Positions 17,674 through 25,887 of a stretch of 64,000 nt of DNA are shown here, piece after piece (positions within the stretch are counted from its first letter, which is position 1; every line of letters starts with the position of its first letter). The stretch is from Nocardioides alkalitolerans (GTDB lineage Bacteria > Actinomycetota > Actinomycetes > Propionibacteriales > Nocardioidaceae): the NCBI GenBank assembly GCA_038184435.1, contig CP116227.1, positions 1,703,501-1,767,500 of the forward strand, given 5' to 3'. The notes beneath the pieces were generated by a model. The model was not told where the DNA came from, did not search any database, and saw only the letters and a list, made by a program, of their open reading frames with translations. Both the position numbers and the translations under genes were made by a program.

Positions 17674-18249
17674 TTGCCGAAGATCACCGGGGAGTCCCTG
17701 TCGGCCCATCGCGAGCACATCCGCGAGCGGGTCTTCGCGGCCTTCGTCGAGCTGATCGGCGAGCGCAGCTTCGACGCCGTGACCATGGCGCAGCTGGCGT
17801 CGCGCGCCGGGGTCGGCCGCACGACGATCTACCACCACTTCCCCGACAAGGACGCGGTGGTCGTGGCGTTCGCGTCCCACGAGACCAACCGCTACCTCGA
17901 GAACCTGCACGAGGTCCTCGACGACGCCGGCTCCGCCACCGAGCGGCTGCGTCGCTACGTGCGTCACCACCTGGCCGAGGGCGAGCAGTTCCACCTCGGC
18001 CTCGGCCCCCAGGTCTACGGCCTGCTCTCCGACGCCTCCCTCCGCGAGATCAGGGAGCACGTCGTCGCCGTCGAGGCGGTGCTCCGCGGGATCCTGGAGG
18101 ACGGTGTGGCCGACGGCGAGTTCGCCGTCACCGACGTGGACGCGGTGCTGCCGCTGGTCCACGCCTGCCTCAACCCCCGCCAGGTCCCCGCGGAGTCGGT
18201 CGTCGCCTTCGTGCTCGGCGGCGTCGGCGTTCCGCTCAGCGCACCGTGA
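17674..18249 (+). CDS. TetR/AcrR-family transcriptional regulator
   Basis: 191 residues, TTG start with GAGGAG about 7 nt upstream. N-terminal helix-turn-helix: VFAAFVELIGERSFDAVTMA, ASRAGVGRTTIYHHFPDKDA. The C-terminal ligand domain resembles no effector class I can name. It follows the nucleoside phosphorylase by 18 nt, and its 3' end overlaps the convergent secreted-protein gene by 14 bp. Target genes are unknown. Confidence 0.9.
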   Translation: MPKITGESLSAHREHIRERVFAAFVELIGERSFDAVTMAQLASRAGVGRTTIYHHFPDKDAVVVAFASHETNRYLENLHEVLDDAGSATERLRRYVRHHLAEGEQFHLGLGPQVYGLLSDASLREIREHVVAVEAVLRGILEDGVADGEFAVTDVDAVLPLVHACLNPRQVPAESVVAFVLGGVGVPLSAP

Positions 18250-19333
18250 GGGTGCGCGTGAGGCTGGAGGCGTGGAACAGCGGCGACCCGCTGTAGCGCA
18301 CGTCGACCCGGTAGCTGCCCCGCGGCAGCGCCGGCAGCCCGGTGACCCGGGTGCCGTCGGCGGCGAGCTGCACCTGGCCGGAGTACCAGACCCCCCGGCC
18401 GGCCGACGTGTAGATGCTCACCGTCGCCCGACCCTGCGGCGGCGCGACGGCGGAGCTGTTCGTCCACGCGCCGATCTTGATCCGGCCCGCGCGCGTGGGC
18501 GTGGGGGTCAGCTGCACCGAGGCACCCGTCTGCGTGAGCCCCTGCGTCACCTGGAAGTCCCAGGAGGCCACGAGACCGTCACCGGGGCCCTCGGCGCTGA
18601 CGGAGAGCTCGGCGACGTAGCGCCCCACCGGCACCCCCGGCGGCACGTCGAAGCGGGCCAGCTCGTCCACGACGCGCTTCGTCTGGGGCGCGCCGAGCCC
18701 GGAGAGCGTCACGGACGCGCCCTCGCTGCCGCGGACCGCGACCCAGATGCGCGACGTCGTCGCGTAGCGCTGCGTCGTCGACCCCTCGACGCCGATCGAG
18801 GCCCCCGGCTCGAGGGCGTCGAAGTCGAGCTCGAGCGGCGACTCGAGCACGGAGCCGTCGGCCGTCCAGGCGAAGACGGCGTACGCCGTGCCCCGCCGCA
18901 GGCTCGCCGCCTCGGCCCGCACGGTGTCGGTCGCCACGCCGGTCTCGCTGGCGCCGTCGGGCGCGACGTCCTCGGCGGGGACGACGGTGTGGCCCGGCAG
19001 GGTCGCCGGGTCGACCGTGAGCACGTCCGTGCCCGCCGGTGCGACCGCGAGCTGGACGGACGTCTCCGCGGGGAGGGTGATCCCGCGGACGGTGGCGAGC
19101 ACCTCGAGGCCCTCGGCGTTGCTCTGCCGCAGGATGCGGTGGTCCAGCGACCCGAGCTCCGTGGCCGACGCCTCGACCGCCGTCACCACCGGTGCGCTCG
19201 CCAGGGCGGCGTGCGCCGCGACCGGTGCGACGAGCGCCGGGCCGCCGAGCGCGAGGGCGAGCACCGGTGCGAGCGCGAGACGCCTCCGGGTCGGGCGGAC
19301 GGGACGCGCAGGGGTGACGGGAGCGTCGGTCAT
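18236..19333 (-). CDS. Secreted Ig-like protein, paralogue of the adjacent HtaA protein without the heme domain
   Basis: 365 residues; signal peptide about 1-42 (LALAPVLALALGGPALVAPV, ending AHA). The mature part aligns by eye along its length with residues from about 250 to the end of the next HtaA protein: TAYAVFAWTADG versus QYAIYTWQAHTH, QRYATTSRIWVAV versus QRYATTSWVGVSV, YTSAGRGVWYSG in both, and C-termini RTLTVR versus RTFTVR. The N-terminal HtaA domain is missing. A terminator and a repeat separate it from the HtaA operon, so it may have its own promoter in the 246-bp gap. Likely a surface protein that keeps only the structural Ig-like modules. Confidence 0.8.
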   Translation of the reverse strand: MTDAPVTPARPVRPTRRRLALAPVLALALGGPALVAPVAAHAALASAPVVTAVEASATELGSLDHRILRQSNAEGLEVLATVRGITLPAETSVQLAVAPAGTDVLTVDPATLPGHTVVPAEDVAPDGASETGVATDTVRAEAASLRRGTAYAVFAWTADGSVLESPLELDFDALEPGASIGVEGSTTQRYATTSRIWVAVRGSEGASVTLSGLGAPQTKRVVDELARFDVPPGVPVGRYVAELSVSAEGPGDGLVASWDFQVTQGLTQTGASVQLTPTPTRAGRIKIGAWTNSSAVAPPQGRATVSIYTSAGRGVWYSGQVQLAADGTRVTGLPALPRGSYRVDVRYSGSPLFHASSLTRTLTVR

Positions 19334-19443
19334 GGCTGAACCTTTCCGAGAATCAGGTCGGTGAACCGCGTCCGCCGACCCTAAGCCCGCTCGGGACGGC
19401 AGCGACACCACGAGACGGTCACGATGCGGGCGACCCCGGGACG

Positions 19444-19497
19444 GGGACGTTGGTACGGCGCCAGCCCGGCCCGCGCCGTACCCACCGCACATTTCGA
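19444..19497 (+). repeat. 54-bp intergenic repeat, copy C
   Basis: Starts GGGACGTTGGTAC and ends CATTTCGA, the same length and orientation as copies A and B, 18 kb away. This copy contains a perfect 10-bp hairpin: GGTACGGCGC (19452-19461) with GCGCCGTACC (19473-19482). Confidence 0.65.
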
Positions 19498-19513
19498 CGC
19501 CCCCGGCACGCGA

Positions 19514-19555
19514 AGCGCCCCGCCGCCCGGCACCGAGGCCGGGCGACGGGGCGCT
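19514..19555 (-). terminator. Terminator hairpin of the heme-uptake operon
   Basis: AGCGCCCCG (19514-19522) pairs with CGGGGCGCT (19547-19555), and GCCCGGC (19525-19531) with GCCGGGC (19538-19544), with a 6-nt loop. It lies 25 nt beyond the stop of the last HtaA gene. Confidence 0.75.
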
Positions 19556-19579
19556 GCAGGCGCGCGGGGCGGACCCGCG

Positions 19580-21304
19580 TCAGCGCACCGTGAAGGTGCG
19601 CTGCTGGGAGGCGCCGAGGGTGAGGCTGCTGCCGCCGTAGGAGATGTCGAGGCGGTAGCTGCCCTTCGCGAGCTTCGGCAGCTGCAGGCGAACGGTGCCG
19701 TTGGACAGCACCTTGACGCCGGAGTACCAGACACCGCGGCCGGCGGAGGTGTAGAGCCGGACGACGGCCTGACCGGCCGGACGGGCAACCTGGCCGGCGC
19801 CGTTGCCCGCGTGGGCCACGCCGACGAGCAGGTTGCCGGTGCGCGAGGGGGTCGGGGTGGTGCTCAGCGAGTGACCGAGGACCGGCTGGCCCTTGTAGAC
19901 GGTGAAGGCCTGCGTGAGGACCACCGGGTCGGCGCCGTCGCTGGCGAGGGAGAACCGTGCCGTGTACGCGCCGGGCTTGAGGCCGGCGGGCACGCGGAAC
20001 GCGGCACGGCCGAACTCGATGGTCGCGGTCTGCGCGGCGCCCACGCCGGTGAGCGTGACGGTGCCGGCACCGTCCTCGACGCCGTCCACCGACACGCCGA
20101 CCCAGCTGGTGGTGGCGTACCGCTGGGCGACCGCACCGGCGAAGGTGAGGGTCGCGGGGGCCGGGGCCTCGAGCTGCGACCAGTCGATCTCGACCGCGGT
20201 CTCGGTGTCCTGGCTCTCGTTCGAGTGCGTGTGGGCCTGCCACGTGTAGATCGCGTACTGCTTCGTCGGGTCGAGCTCGTCCGTCGGCGCGTTCAGCACC
20301 GACGAGAACGCACCCTCGGTGATGCGGCTGGGGGTGATCCAGTCGACGGCGGCGAAGGCGTCCTGGCCCTCACGGTCCTCGACGGGCGGCAACCCGCCCG
20401 CCTCGGCGAGACCGACGTAGACGCCGTTGTCCCCCGGCTGCGTGACGGCGCGGAAGCCCTGGCCCTTCACCGAGAGCGTGAGCCCCTCGGTGGGGTTCGC
20501 GCCGATGGTCGAGTAGGTCACCGTCGGCGGGGCGACCGGGGCCGCCTGCGCGACGAACGACGAGGGGTCCTTCTGGCTGTCGCTGCCGGCGCCCGAGGCG
20601 TAGAAGTGGGCCCGGACGCCCGGGGTCAGCGCGCCGAGGAAGTCCGGGCTGAACGACTGACCGTCGACCGGCTGCCCGGACGGGATGCCGAGCGCGGTGG
20701 CCTCCGCGGACCCGGCGGGCAGGACGCCGGCCCAGTCGGGCGTGGCCGTGAGCGTGCCCACGCCGTCGCCGTCCGTCCAGCCGTCGCCGGCGTCGAACGT
20801 GGTGACGACGACCCGGGTCGGGTCCGTGCTGGCCTCGGGGCTGCTGGGGCCGGTGCTGGCGTTCCACGCGGAGACCACCGCGCTGATCTCGCCCGTGCCG
20901 TCCGCAGCGACGGTGACGACCGGGTCGGCGAGGGTGACGGTGTAGTACGTCGTCCCACCGAACGCGAACGACCCCGCGACGGACCCGTCGTAGGCCACCG
21001 ACGCCTCGTCGGTGAACGGGTCGTAGGTGCCGACGCCGCCCGGGAAGGTGATGACGCCCGTGCTGGCGTCCTCGGTCGCGCCGTCGCCCAGCACGTGGGT
21101 GGACAGGTGGCTGTCGAACCGCTCCGAGATCTCCCACTGCAGGGAGAGCGGCACGGCCGACTCGGCGGCCGCGGCGGGAGCCGCGGGAGCCGCCTGCGCG
21201 GGTGCGGCGGCCAGGGCGAGCGGAGCGGTCACGAGCGCGGCGATCGTCACGGCCGCGCTCGTGCGGACGCCGCGGCGGGCACCCGAACGGGTCAGGGTGG
21301 ACAT
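19580..21304 (-). CDS. Secreted HtaA-domain heme-binding protein with C-terminal Ig-like modules
   Basis: 574 residues. Signal peptide about 1-36, ending AQA. An HtaA heme-binding domain follows (LQWEISERFDSHLSTHVL, then TYDPFTDEASVAYDG and FGGTTYYTVTLADPVV). Next comes a neocarzinostatin-like module (LSVKGQGFR, GVYVGLAEAGG, YAIYTWQAH) and two further beta-rich modules ending RTFTVR. No C-terminal membrane anchor, so it is secreted or held by protein contacts. ATG 21304 is preceded by GAAAGGAAC. It is the last gene of the hmu operon, 35 nt after the other HtaA gene. Role by family: capture heme at the cell surface and pass it to HmuT. Confidence 0.88.
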   Translation of the reverse strand: MSTLTRSGARRGVRTSAAVTIAALVTAPLALAAAPAQAAPAAPAAAAESAVPLSLQWEISERFDSHLSTHVLGDGATEDASTGVITFPGGVGTYDPFTDEASVAYDGSVAGSFAFGGTTYYTVTLADPVVTVAADGTGEISAVVSAWNASTGPSSPEASTDPTRVVVTTFDAGDGWTDGDGVGTLTATPDWAGVLPAGSAEATALGIPSGQPVDGQSFSPDFLGALTPGVRAHFYASGAGSDSQKDPSSFVAQAAPVAPPTVTYSTIGANPTEGLTLSVKGQGFRAVTQPGDNGVYVGLAEAGGLPPVEDREGQDAFAAVDWITPSRITEGAFSSVLNAPTDELDPTKQYAIYTWQAHTHSNESQDTETAVEIDWSQLEAPAPATLTFAGAVAQRYATTSWVGVSVDGVEDGAGTVTLTGVGAAQTATIEFGRAAFRVPAGLKPGAYTARFSLASDGADPVVLTQAFTVYKGQPVLGHSLSTTPTPSRTGNLLVGVAHAGNGAGQVARPAGQAVVRLYTSAGRGVWYSGVKVLSNGTVRLQLPKLAKGSYRLDISYGGSSLTLGASQQRTFTVR

Positions 21305-21339
21305 GGTGGTTCCTTTCTCGGGGACGGACGCCGGGTGCG

Positions 21340-22815
21340 TCAGACCAGGGGGTCGGCACCCGCGGGTGCCGTGGGAGCGCCGCCCGAGCGGCGGAGGAGC
21401 AGGCGGTCCTGCGGGACGGAGAGCAGGGCGGCGGCCGCGAGCAGCAGCCCGCCGCCGAGCCACCACAGGGCGTCACCCGGACCGGCCGGGGCGTCGCCAC
21501 CGGACGACGCGGACACGGCCGTGAGGTCGTGGCTGGTCGGTAGCGGCTGGGCCGCGACGGCCGCCTCCGCCACCGGTACGCCGAGGGCGGCGGGCGCGAC
21601 GGACCTCGGCGTCGAGCGGGCCGGGACCGGGGAGCCACCGCGGGGGGCGGACGACCGGGCCGGCGGTGCGAGCGCCGTGTTCTCGGGGACCGTCGGCACG
21701 GCGCCGGGCACGGGCGCGGGCGTCGGCACCGGGGCGGGGACGGACGCGTCGTACGCCACGGTGAGCGGCAGGGCCACCTTGAAGGGGTCGGTGGAGGCAC
21801 CGCTGGAGTACCAGAACGGACCGGTCCCGAGCTCCTCCATCATCGTGACGAAGCTCTGCGGGAAGGACCCGGCATCGGGCACGTCCGTGCGCTGGCTCGT
21901 GCCGGTCACCCGCACGCCCCGGTAGGCCGGGGTCGCGGTGAACCCGCTCGGGTCGTCCAGGTCGACGGACGGGAGGTTCGCGAGCACGACCTCCCGGGCC
22001 GGCACCTCGGTGCGCTGCGTCGGGTCGTCCCGTGACGAGGCGTAGCCGCTGACCGAGCCCGCGAGCGTGCCGGTGCCGTCGGCGGCGACGTCCAAGCGGG
22101 GGTCGGTCACGTGGAAGAAGGACCGGCCGGAGTAGTAGAGGACCGTGAAGGTGCCGGACCAGGTGATGCGGGCCGTGCCCGCCGCCCGGTCGACGGTGCC
22201 CGTGCCGCCGCGGACGACGACCTGGTGGTTGCTGAACGTCCCGGCACCGGGGTTGGTGATGGGGGTGCCGTCGCTGGTCGTGCGCCAGCCGTTCCAGACC
22301 GTCGTGCGCCAGGCCGAGCCGTCCCACTTCTCCACGCTCACGTCGCCGGCGGAGGCCCGCCACTGGTCCTGGCGGAGCAGCGCCCCGAGCCCGGGGAGCA
22401 CCTTGCCGGCGGAGAAGAAGTTGAAGGAGCCGGGCTCGTGGGCCGCGTTGTTGGACTCGTTCGAGAGCCCCCAGCGCAGCACCGCGTCGTCGACCGCGAC
22501 GGCGCCGTCGGTCGGCTCGGCGGTGGGCTCGCTCGTCGGCCCGCTCGTCGGCCCGCTCGTCGGCTCGGTCGTTGGCTCGGTCGTCGGCTCGGTGGTCGGC
22601 TCGGCCGTCGTCGGTGCGCTCGGCGGGTCGGAGGGAGCCGGCGTCGGGTCGGTCGACGTCGCCGCCGAGGTGGTCGCGGTGGCGCCGGTCGTCACCACCT
22701 CGGCCGCTCCGGCCGATCGCGCGCCGGGCACGCCGAGCACCGTGGAGACGGCGAGCAGGCACACGACGCTGACGCCGAGCACCGCGAGCAGCGCGGCGCG
22801 GGACGCGCGCGTCAC
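21340..22815 (-). CDS. HtaA-domain surface heme-binding protein with C-terminal membrane anchor
   Basis: 491 residues. Signal peptide about 1-33 (AALLAVLGVSVVCLLAVSTV). A low-complexity Thr/Pro/Glu linker follows, then an HtaA domain (LRWGLSNESNNAAHEPGSF, FNFFSAGK, VLYYSGRSFFHVTDPRLDV), a Pro/Ala-rich stalk, one C-terminal membrane helix (WWLGGGLLLAAAALLSV) and a short Arg-containing tail. No LPxTG sortase motif at the end. GTG start inside the upstream stop codon (GTGA). It probably presents heme on the outer face of the membrane, between the secreted HtaA protein and HmuT. Confidence 0.88.
   Translation of the reverse strand: MTRASRAALLAVLGVSVVCLLAVSTVLGVPGARSAGAAEVVTTGATATTSAATSTDPTPAPSDPPSAPTTAEPTTEPTTEPTTEPTSGPTSGPTSEPTAEPTDGAVAVDDAVLRWGLSNESNNAAHEPGSFNFFSAGKVLPGLGALLRQDQWRASAGDVSVEKWDGSAWRTTVWNGWRTTSDGTPITNPGAGTFSNHQVVVRGGTGTVDRAAGTARITWSGTFTVLYYSGRSFFHVTDPRLDVAADGTGTLAGSVSGYASSRDDPTQRTEVPAREVVLANLPSVDLDDPSGFTATPAYRGVRVTGTSQRTDVPDAGSFPQSFVTMMEELGTGPFWYSSGASTDPFKVALPLTVAYDASVPAPVPTPAPVPGAVPTVPENTALAPPARSSAPRGGSPVPARSTPRSVAPAALGVPVAEAAVAAQPLPTSHDLTAVSASSGGDAPAGPGDALWWLGGGLLLAAAALLSVPQDRLLLRRSGGAPTAPAGADPLV
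22504..22602 (-). repeat. In-frame 12-bp coding repeat (EPTT/GPTS tetrapeptides) in the HtaA surface protein
   Basis: Eight imperfect copies of a 12-bp unit encode EPTT, GPTS, EPTS, EPTA and similar. They make a flexible linker between the signal peptide and the HtaA domain. Such arrays expand and contract easily, so its length may vary between strains. Confidence 0.75.
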
Positions 22816-23948
22816 CGGACGACCGCCCGTCGGCGCGCCAGCAGCAGCCGCGCCACCGCGGCGAGGAGCACCAGGCCGGCCGCGACGACGAACGCGACGG
22901 CGTACCGGCTCGGCTCCCCCGCGGAGGCGGCGACCGTCTCGGTCGCGTCCGTTTCGCCGGACGCGCCGGACCCGTCGACCTGCACCGCGAACCGCACGGC
23001 GAGCTCCTCCTCGAGCCCGAAGACGCGCAGCTCGTGGGTGCCGGCGCTCGTGTCGGCCGGGAGGGTGACGACGCCCGCCATGGTGCCGTCGGCGGCCACC
23101 TGGAACGGCCCCGCCGCCGCCGCGCCGTCGTCGAAGGTGACGCTCAGCTGCTGCCCGGCCGGCAGCCCGGTCGCGCGGAACGGGAGCGCCCGACCGGCGA
23201 CCGCTCCCGCCCGGTCGACCTCGAGCGTCGCCGGGCCGGCCGCGACGGGTGCCGCCGCGGTCGGTGCCGTGGCGGTGGCGCCGGGAGCGGCGGCGGACGG
23301 CGCGGCACCGCCCCCGGTGCCGGCCGCCGGCTCGGCGGGGGCGTCGCCCTCGTCGTACAGGTCGGCGACGCGCACCGGGGTGAAGGTCTCGTTGCTGCTG
23401 TTGGCGACGCCGTGGGCCCCGACGGTGATGATCCCGCAGGTCACCTCGCGGCAGTCGACGGTGCGCTCGTTGCTGGAGCGGTCGTAGGCGGTGAACACGG
23501 CGCCGGGCACCGTGACCGTCGTCGACCACGAGCCGTCGGCCCCCATGAGGCCGCCGTTGGCCGAGGAGGCGGTGTCGGATCCGGGGAACGCGACGTACTT
23601 CTGGAAGCCCTGGTTGTCGGCCGCCTCGGAGTCGGGGACGTAGAAGTAGTCGACCCCCGTGCGCCCGCCGCTGCTGGGCTGCCAGCCCGACGACACGGTC
23701 CCGAAGAACACGTAGACCCCGCCGTGACCGCCCTGGACGGACTGGAAGCCGGAGCCGCGGACGGTGAGCGTCGTGGCGTAGGTCGGGTCGACGACGGCGT
23801 CCCCGTCGGGGTTGGCCACGCTGACCCGCGCGGCGGCCTGGGCGGCCGGGGCCGTGGCGACGAGGCCGACGGGCACGAGCAGGCCCGCGAGGAGGGCGAG
23901 CAGCGCGGCGCGGGGTACGGCGCGGGATGCGTTCAGGCGGCCGGGCAC
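22812..23948 (-). CDS. Membrane-anchored surface protein of the heme locus, neocarzinostatin/Ig-like
   Basis: 378 residues. Signal peptide about 1-36 (AALLALLAGLLVPVGLVATA). An N-terminal beta domain carries LTVRGSGFQSVQGGHGGVYV and a Cys pair (DCREVTCGIITVGAHG, probably a disulfide). The same GxGFxxx...GVYV pattern occurs in the HtaA protein ending at 19580. A Gly/Ala/Pro linker and a second beta domain lead to a C-terminal helix (AFVVAAGLVLLAAVARLLLA) with Arg-rich tail. No HtaA domain of its own. GTG 23948 has a strong GAGGAGGA upstream and overlaps the end of hmuV by 16 bp. Likely an accessory in heme capture (inference from operon). Confidence 0.8.
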   Translation of the reverse strand: MPGRLNASRAVPRAALLALLAGLLVPVGLVATAPAAQAAARVSVANPDGDAVVDPTYATTLTVRGSGFQSVQGGHGGVYVFFGTVSSGWQPSSGGRTGVDYFYVPDSEAADNQGFQKYVAFPGSDTASSANGGLMGADGSWSTTVTVPGAVFTAYDRSSNERTVDCREVTCGIITVGAHGVANSSNETFTPVRVADLYDEGDAPAEPAAGTGGGAAPSAAAPGATATAPTAAAPVAAGPATLEVDRAGAVAGRALPFRATGLPAGQQLSVTFDDGAAAAGPFQVAADGTMAGVVTLPADTSAGTHELRVFGLEEELAVRFAVQVDGSGASGETDATETVAASAGEPSRYAVAFVVAAGLVLLAAVARLLLARRRAVVR

Positions 23949-24781
23949 GGGTCCTCCTCGGGACGGGGGCGGGGCGTGGGATCGAGCGGGAGGGCGCGCG
24001 GCGCGCGCACGGGGACGACGACGAGGTGGCCGGCGTGCTCGATCACGTCGACGGCGTGCTCGTAGACCTCGGTGAGCAGGGCGGCGGTCAGCACCTCGCG
24101 CGGCGCCCCGACGGCGCGCACGCGACCGCCGCTGAGCACGCAGACGCGGTCGGCGTACGCCGCGGCCAGCGACAGGTCGTGGAGCACGACCACGACGGCG
24201 GCGCCGGCAGCGGCCTCGTCGCGGGCGACCCGGAGCACGGCCTCCTGGTGCTGGAGGTCGAGGGCCGCGGTGGGCTCGTCGAGCAGCAGGACGGGCGTGG
24301 CCTGGGCGAGCACGCGGGCGAAGGAGACCCGGGCCTGCTCGCCGCCCGAGAGGGTCGGGAAGAGCCGCGTCGCGAGGTGGGTGACGTCGGCCCGCTCCTC
24401 GGCCGCCGCGATGACCGCGAGGTCGTCGGCCGCGGCCGGGGTGCGGTGCCACGGCGCACGGCCCATCTCGACGACCTCGCGGGCCCGGAAGCCGAACGCG
24501 AGGCGCTGCTGCTGCTGGAGCACGGCCCGCGCCCGGGCCAGCTCGCGCGCCCGGACGGCCGCGACCGGGCGGCCATCGATCTCGACCGCGCCGGAGGACG
24601 GCTCGAGGTCCCCGGTGAGCACCCCGAGCAGGGTGGACTTCCCGGCGCCGTTGGGGCCGACGAGCACGAGCACCTCGCCGGGGCGGACGTCGAGGTCGAC
24701 GCCGTCGAGGATGGCGCGGCCCTCGATCGTGACGCCGACGGCACGGGCGACGAGTGCCGGCGCGACGTGTCGGGCGCTCAT
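23933..24781 (-). CDS. hmuV: Heme ABC transporter ATPase
   Basis: 282 residues, cytoplasmic energising subunit of the heme importer. Walker A GPNGAGKST (42-50), signature LSGGE (144-148), Walker B VLLLDE with catalytic E169, and H-loop VVLHDLSLAAAYADRV. The run QQQQRLAFGFRAREVVEMGR is typical of HmuV/FecE ATPases. ATG start overlaps the permease stop (ATGA). Confidence 0.93.
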   Translation of the reverse strand: MSARHVAPALVARAVGVTIEGRAILDGVDLDVRPGEVLVLVGPNGAGKSTLLGVLTGDLEPSSGAVEIDGRPVAAVRARELARARAVLQQQQRLAFGFRAREVVEMGRAPWHRTPAAADDLAVIAAAEERADVTHLATRLFPTLSGGEQARVSFARVLAQATPVLLLDEPTAALDLQHQEAVLRVARDEAAAGAAVVVVLHDLSLAAAYADRVCVLSGGRVRAVGAPREVLTAALLTEVYEHAVDVIEHAGHLVVVPVRAPRALPLDPTPRPRPEEDPCPAA

Positions 24782-25887
24782 GCCCAGCCTCCCGCGGTGC
24801 GCCGCGCGCGCCGCAGCAGCCAGAAGAAGAACGGTCCGCCGACGAGCGAGGTGAGCATGCCGATCGGCAGGTCGGCGTTGGCGATGGCCGTGCGCGCCCA
24901 GAGGTCGGCGAGCACGAGGAGGACGGCACCGCCGAGGGCGCTCGCCGGCACGAGCAGCCGGTGACCGGGACCGGCGACGAGCCGCACGAGGTGGGGAACG
25001 ACGAGACCGACGAAGGCGATGACCCCGCAGAAGGCGACACCGGCGGCGGTGAGCAGTGCGACCAGGACGATGCAGACGAGGCGGAGCCGCTCGACGTCCA
25101 CGCCCACGTGCCGCGCGGCGCGGTCGCCGAGGGCGAGGAGGTCGAGCTGACGCGCGAGCACGAGCGCGGCGACGATCCCGACCACGACGAGCGGGAGCAC
25201 GACCTGCACCTCGGGCCAGCGGCTGCCGTTGAAGCTGCCGAGGGTCCAGAAGACGATCTCCTCGCGGGACGACGTGGTGGCGAGGAACAGCAGGAACGAC
25301 AGGCCGGCGCTGGCGACCGCGTTGACCGCGATGCCCGTGAGCACGAGCGTGACCACCTCGGTGCGCCCGTTGTCGCGGGACATGACGTAGACGAGCATCG
25401 TCGTCAGGAGCCCGCCGACGAAGGCGCAGACCGCGATGGTCCACGAGCCTGCGAAGTCGAGCGAGAAGACGATGACGGCCGCCGCGGCGACGGCGGCGCC
25501 CGACGAGACGCCGACGACCCCCGGCTCCGCGAGCGGGTTGCCGAAGACCCCCTGCATGAGGGCACCCGCGGTCGCCAGTGCCGCCCCGACGAGGAGCGTC
25601 ATGGTGGCCCGGGGGAACCGGACGTTCCACAGGCTGTCCTCGGCCCGCGGGTGCGACGGCAGCGGCCCGATGTCGAGGCCCGTGCGATGGAGCACCGAGC
25701 CGAGCACCTCGCTCGGCGGGATGGGGAACTGGCCGGTGGCCGCGGAGGCCACGAGGGCGACGACCAGCGCGAGCGTGAGCAGGAGGAGCAGGCCGGGGCC
25801 GACCGCCCACGCGGCGAACCGGCGCCGCGGCGGGGCTGGCGCGGTCGGGGCGGTCGCGGCGGTCGGGGCGTCCGCGGCGGCGCTCAC
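24778..25887 (-). CDS. hmuU: Heme ABC transporter permease (FecCD family)
   Basis: 369 residues with about ten membrane helices. FecCD hallmarks include RFPRATMTLLVGAALATAGA, MQGVFGNPLAEPGVVGVSSG, VALLTAAGVAFCGVIAFVGL and VVPHLVRLV. A proline/alanine-rich cytoplasmic N-terminus precedes the first helix. GTG start overlaps the hmuT stop (GTGA). Forms the transmembrane channel with HmuV and receives heme from HmuT. Confidence 0.94.
   Translation of the reverse strand: MSAAADAPTAATAPTAPAPPRRRFAAWAVGPGLLLLLTLALVVALVASAATGQFPIPPSEVLGSVLHRTGLDIGPLPSHPRAEDSLWNVRFPRATMTLLVGAALATAGALMQGVFGNPLAEPGVVGVSSGAAVAAAAVIVFSLDFAGSWTIAVCAFVGGLLTTMLVYVMSRDNGRTEVVTLVLTGIAVNAVASAGLSFLLFLATTSSREEIVFWTLGSFNGSRWPEVQVVLPLVVVGIVAALVLARQLDLLALGDRAARHVGVDVERLRLVCIVLVALLTAAGVAFCGVIAFVGLVVPHLVRLVAGPGHRLLVPASALGGAVLLVLADLWARTAIANADLPIGMLTSLVGGPFFFWLLRRARRTAGGWA

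Noticed and set aside
21340..22815. LPxTG sortase signal in the HtaA surface protein (the word LPTSH)
   Set aside because: It is far from the C-terminal helix and does not match LPxTG; anchoring by the helix itself is more likely.
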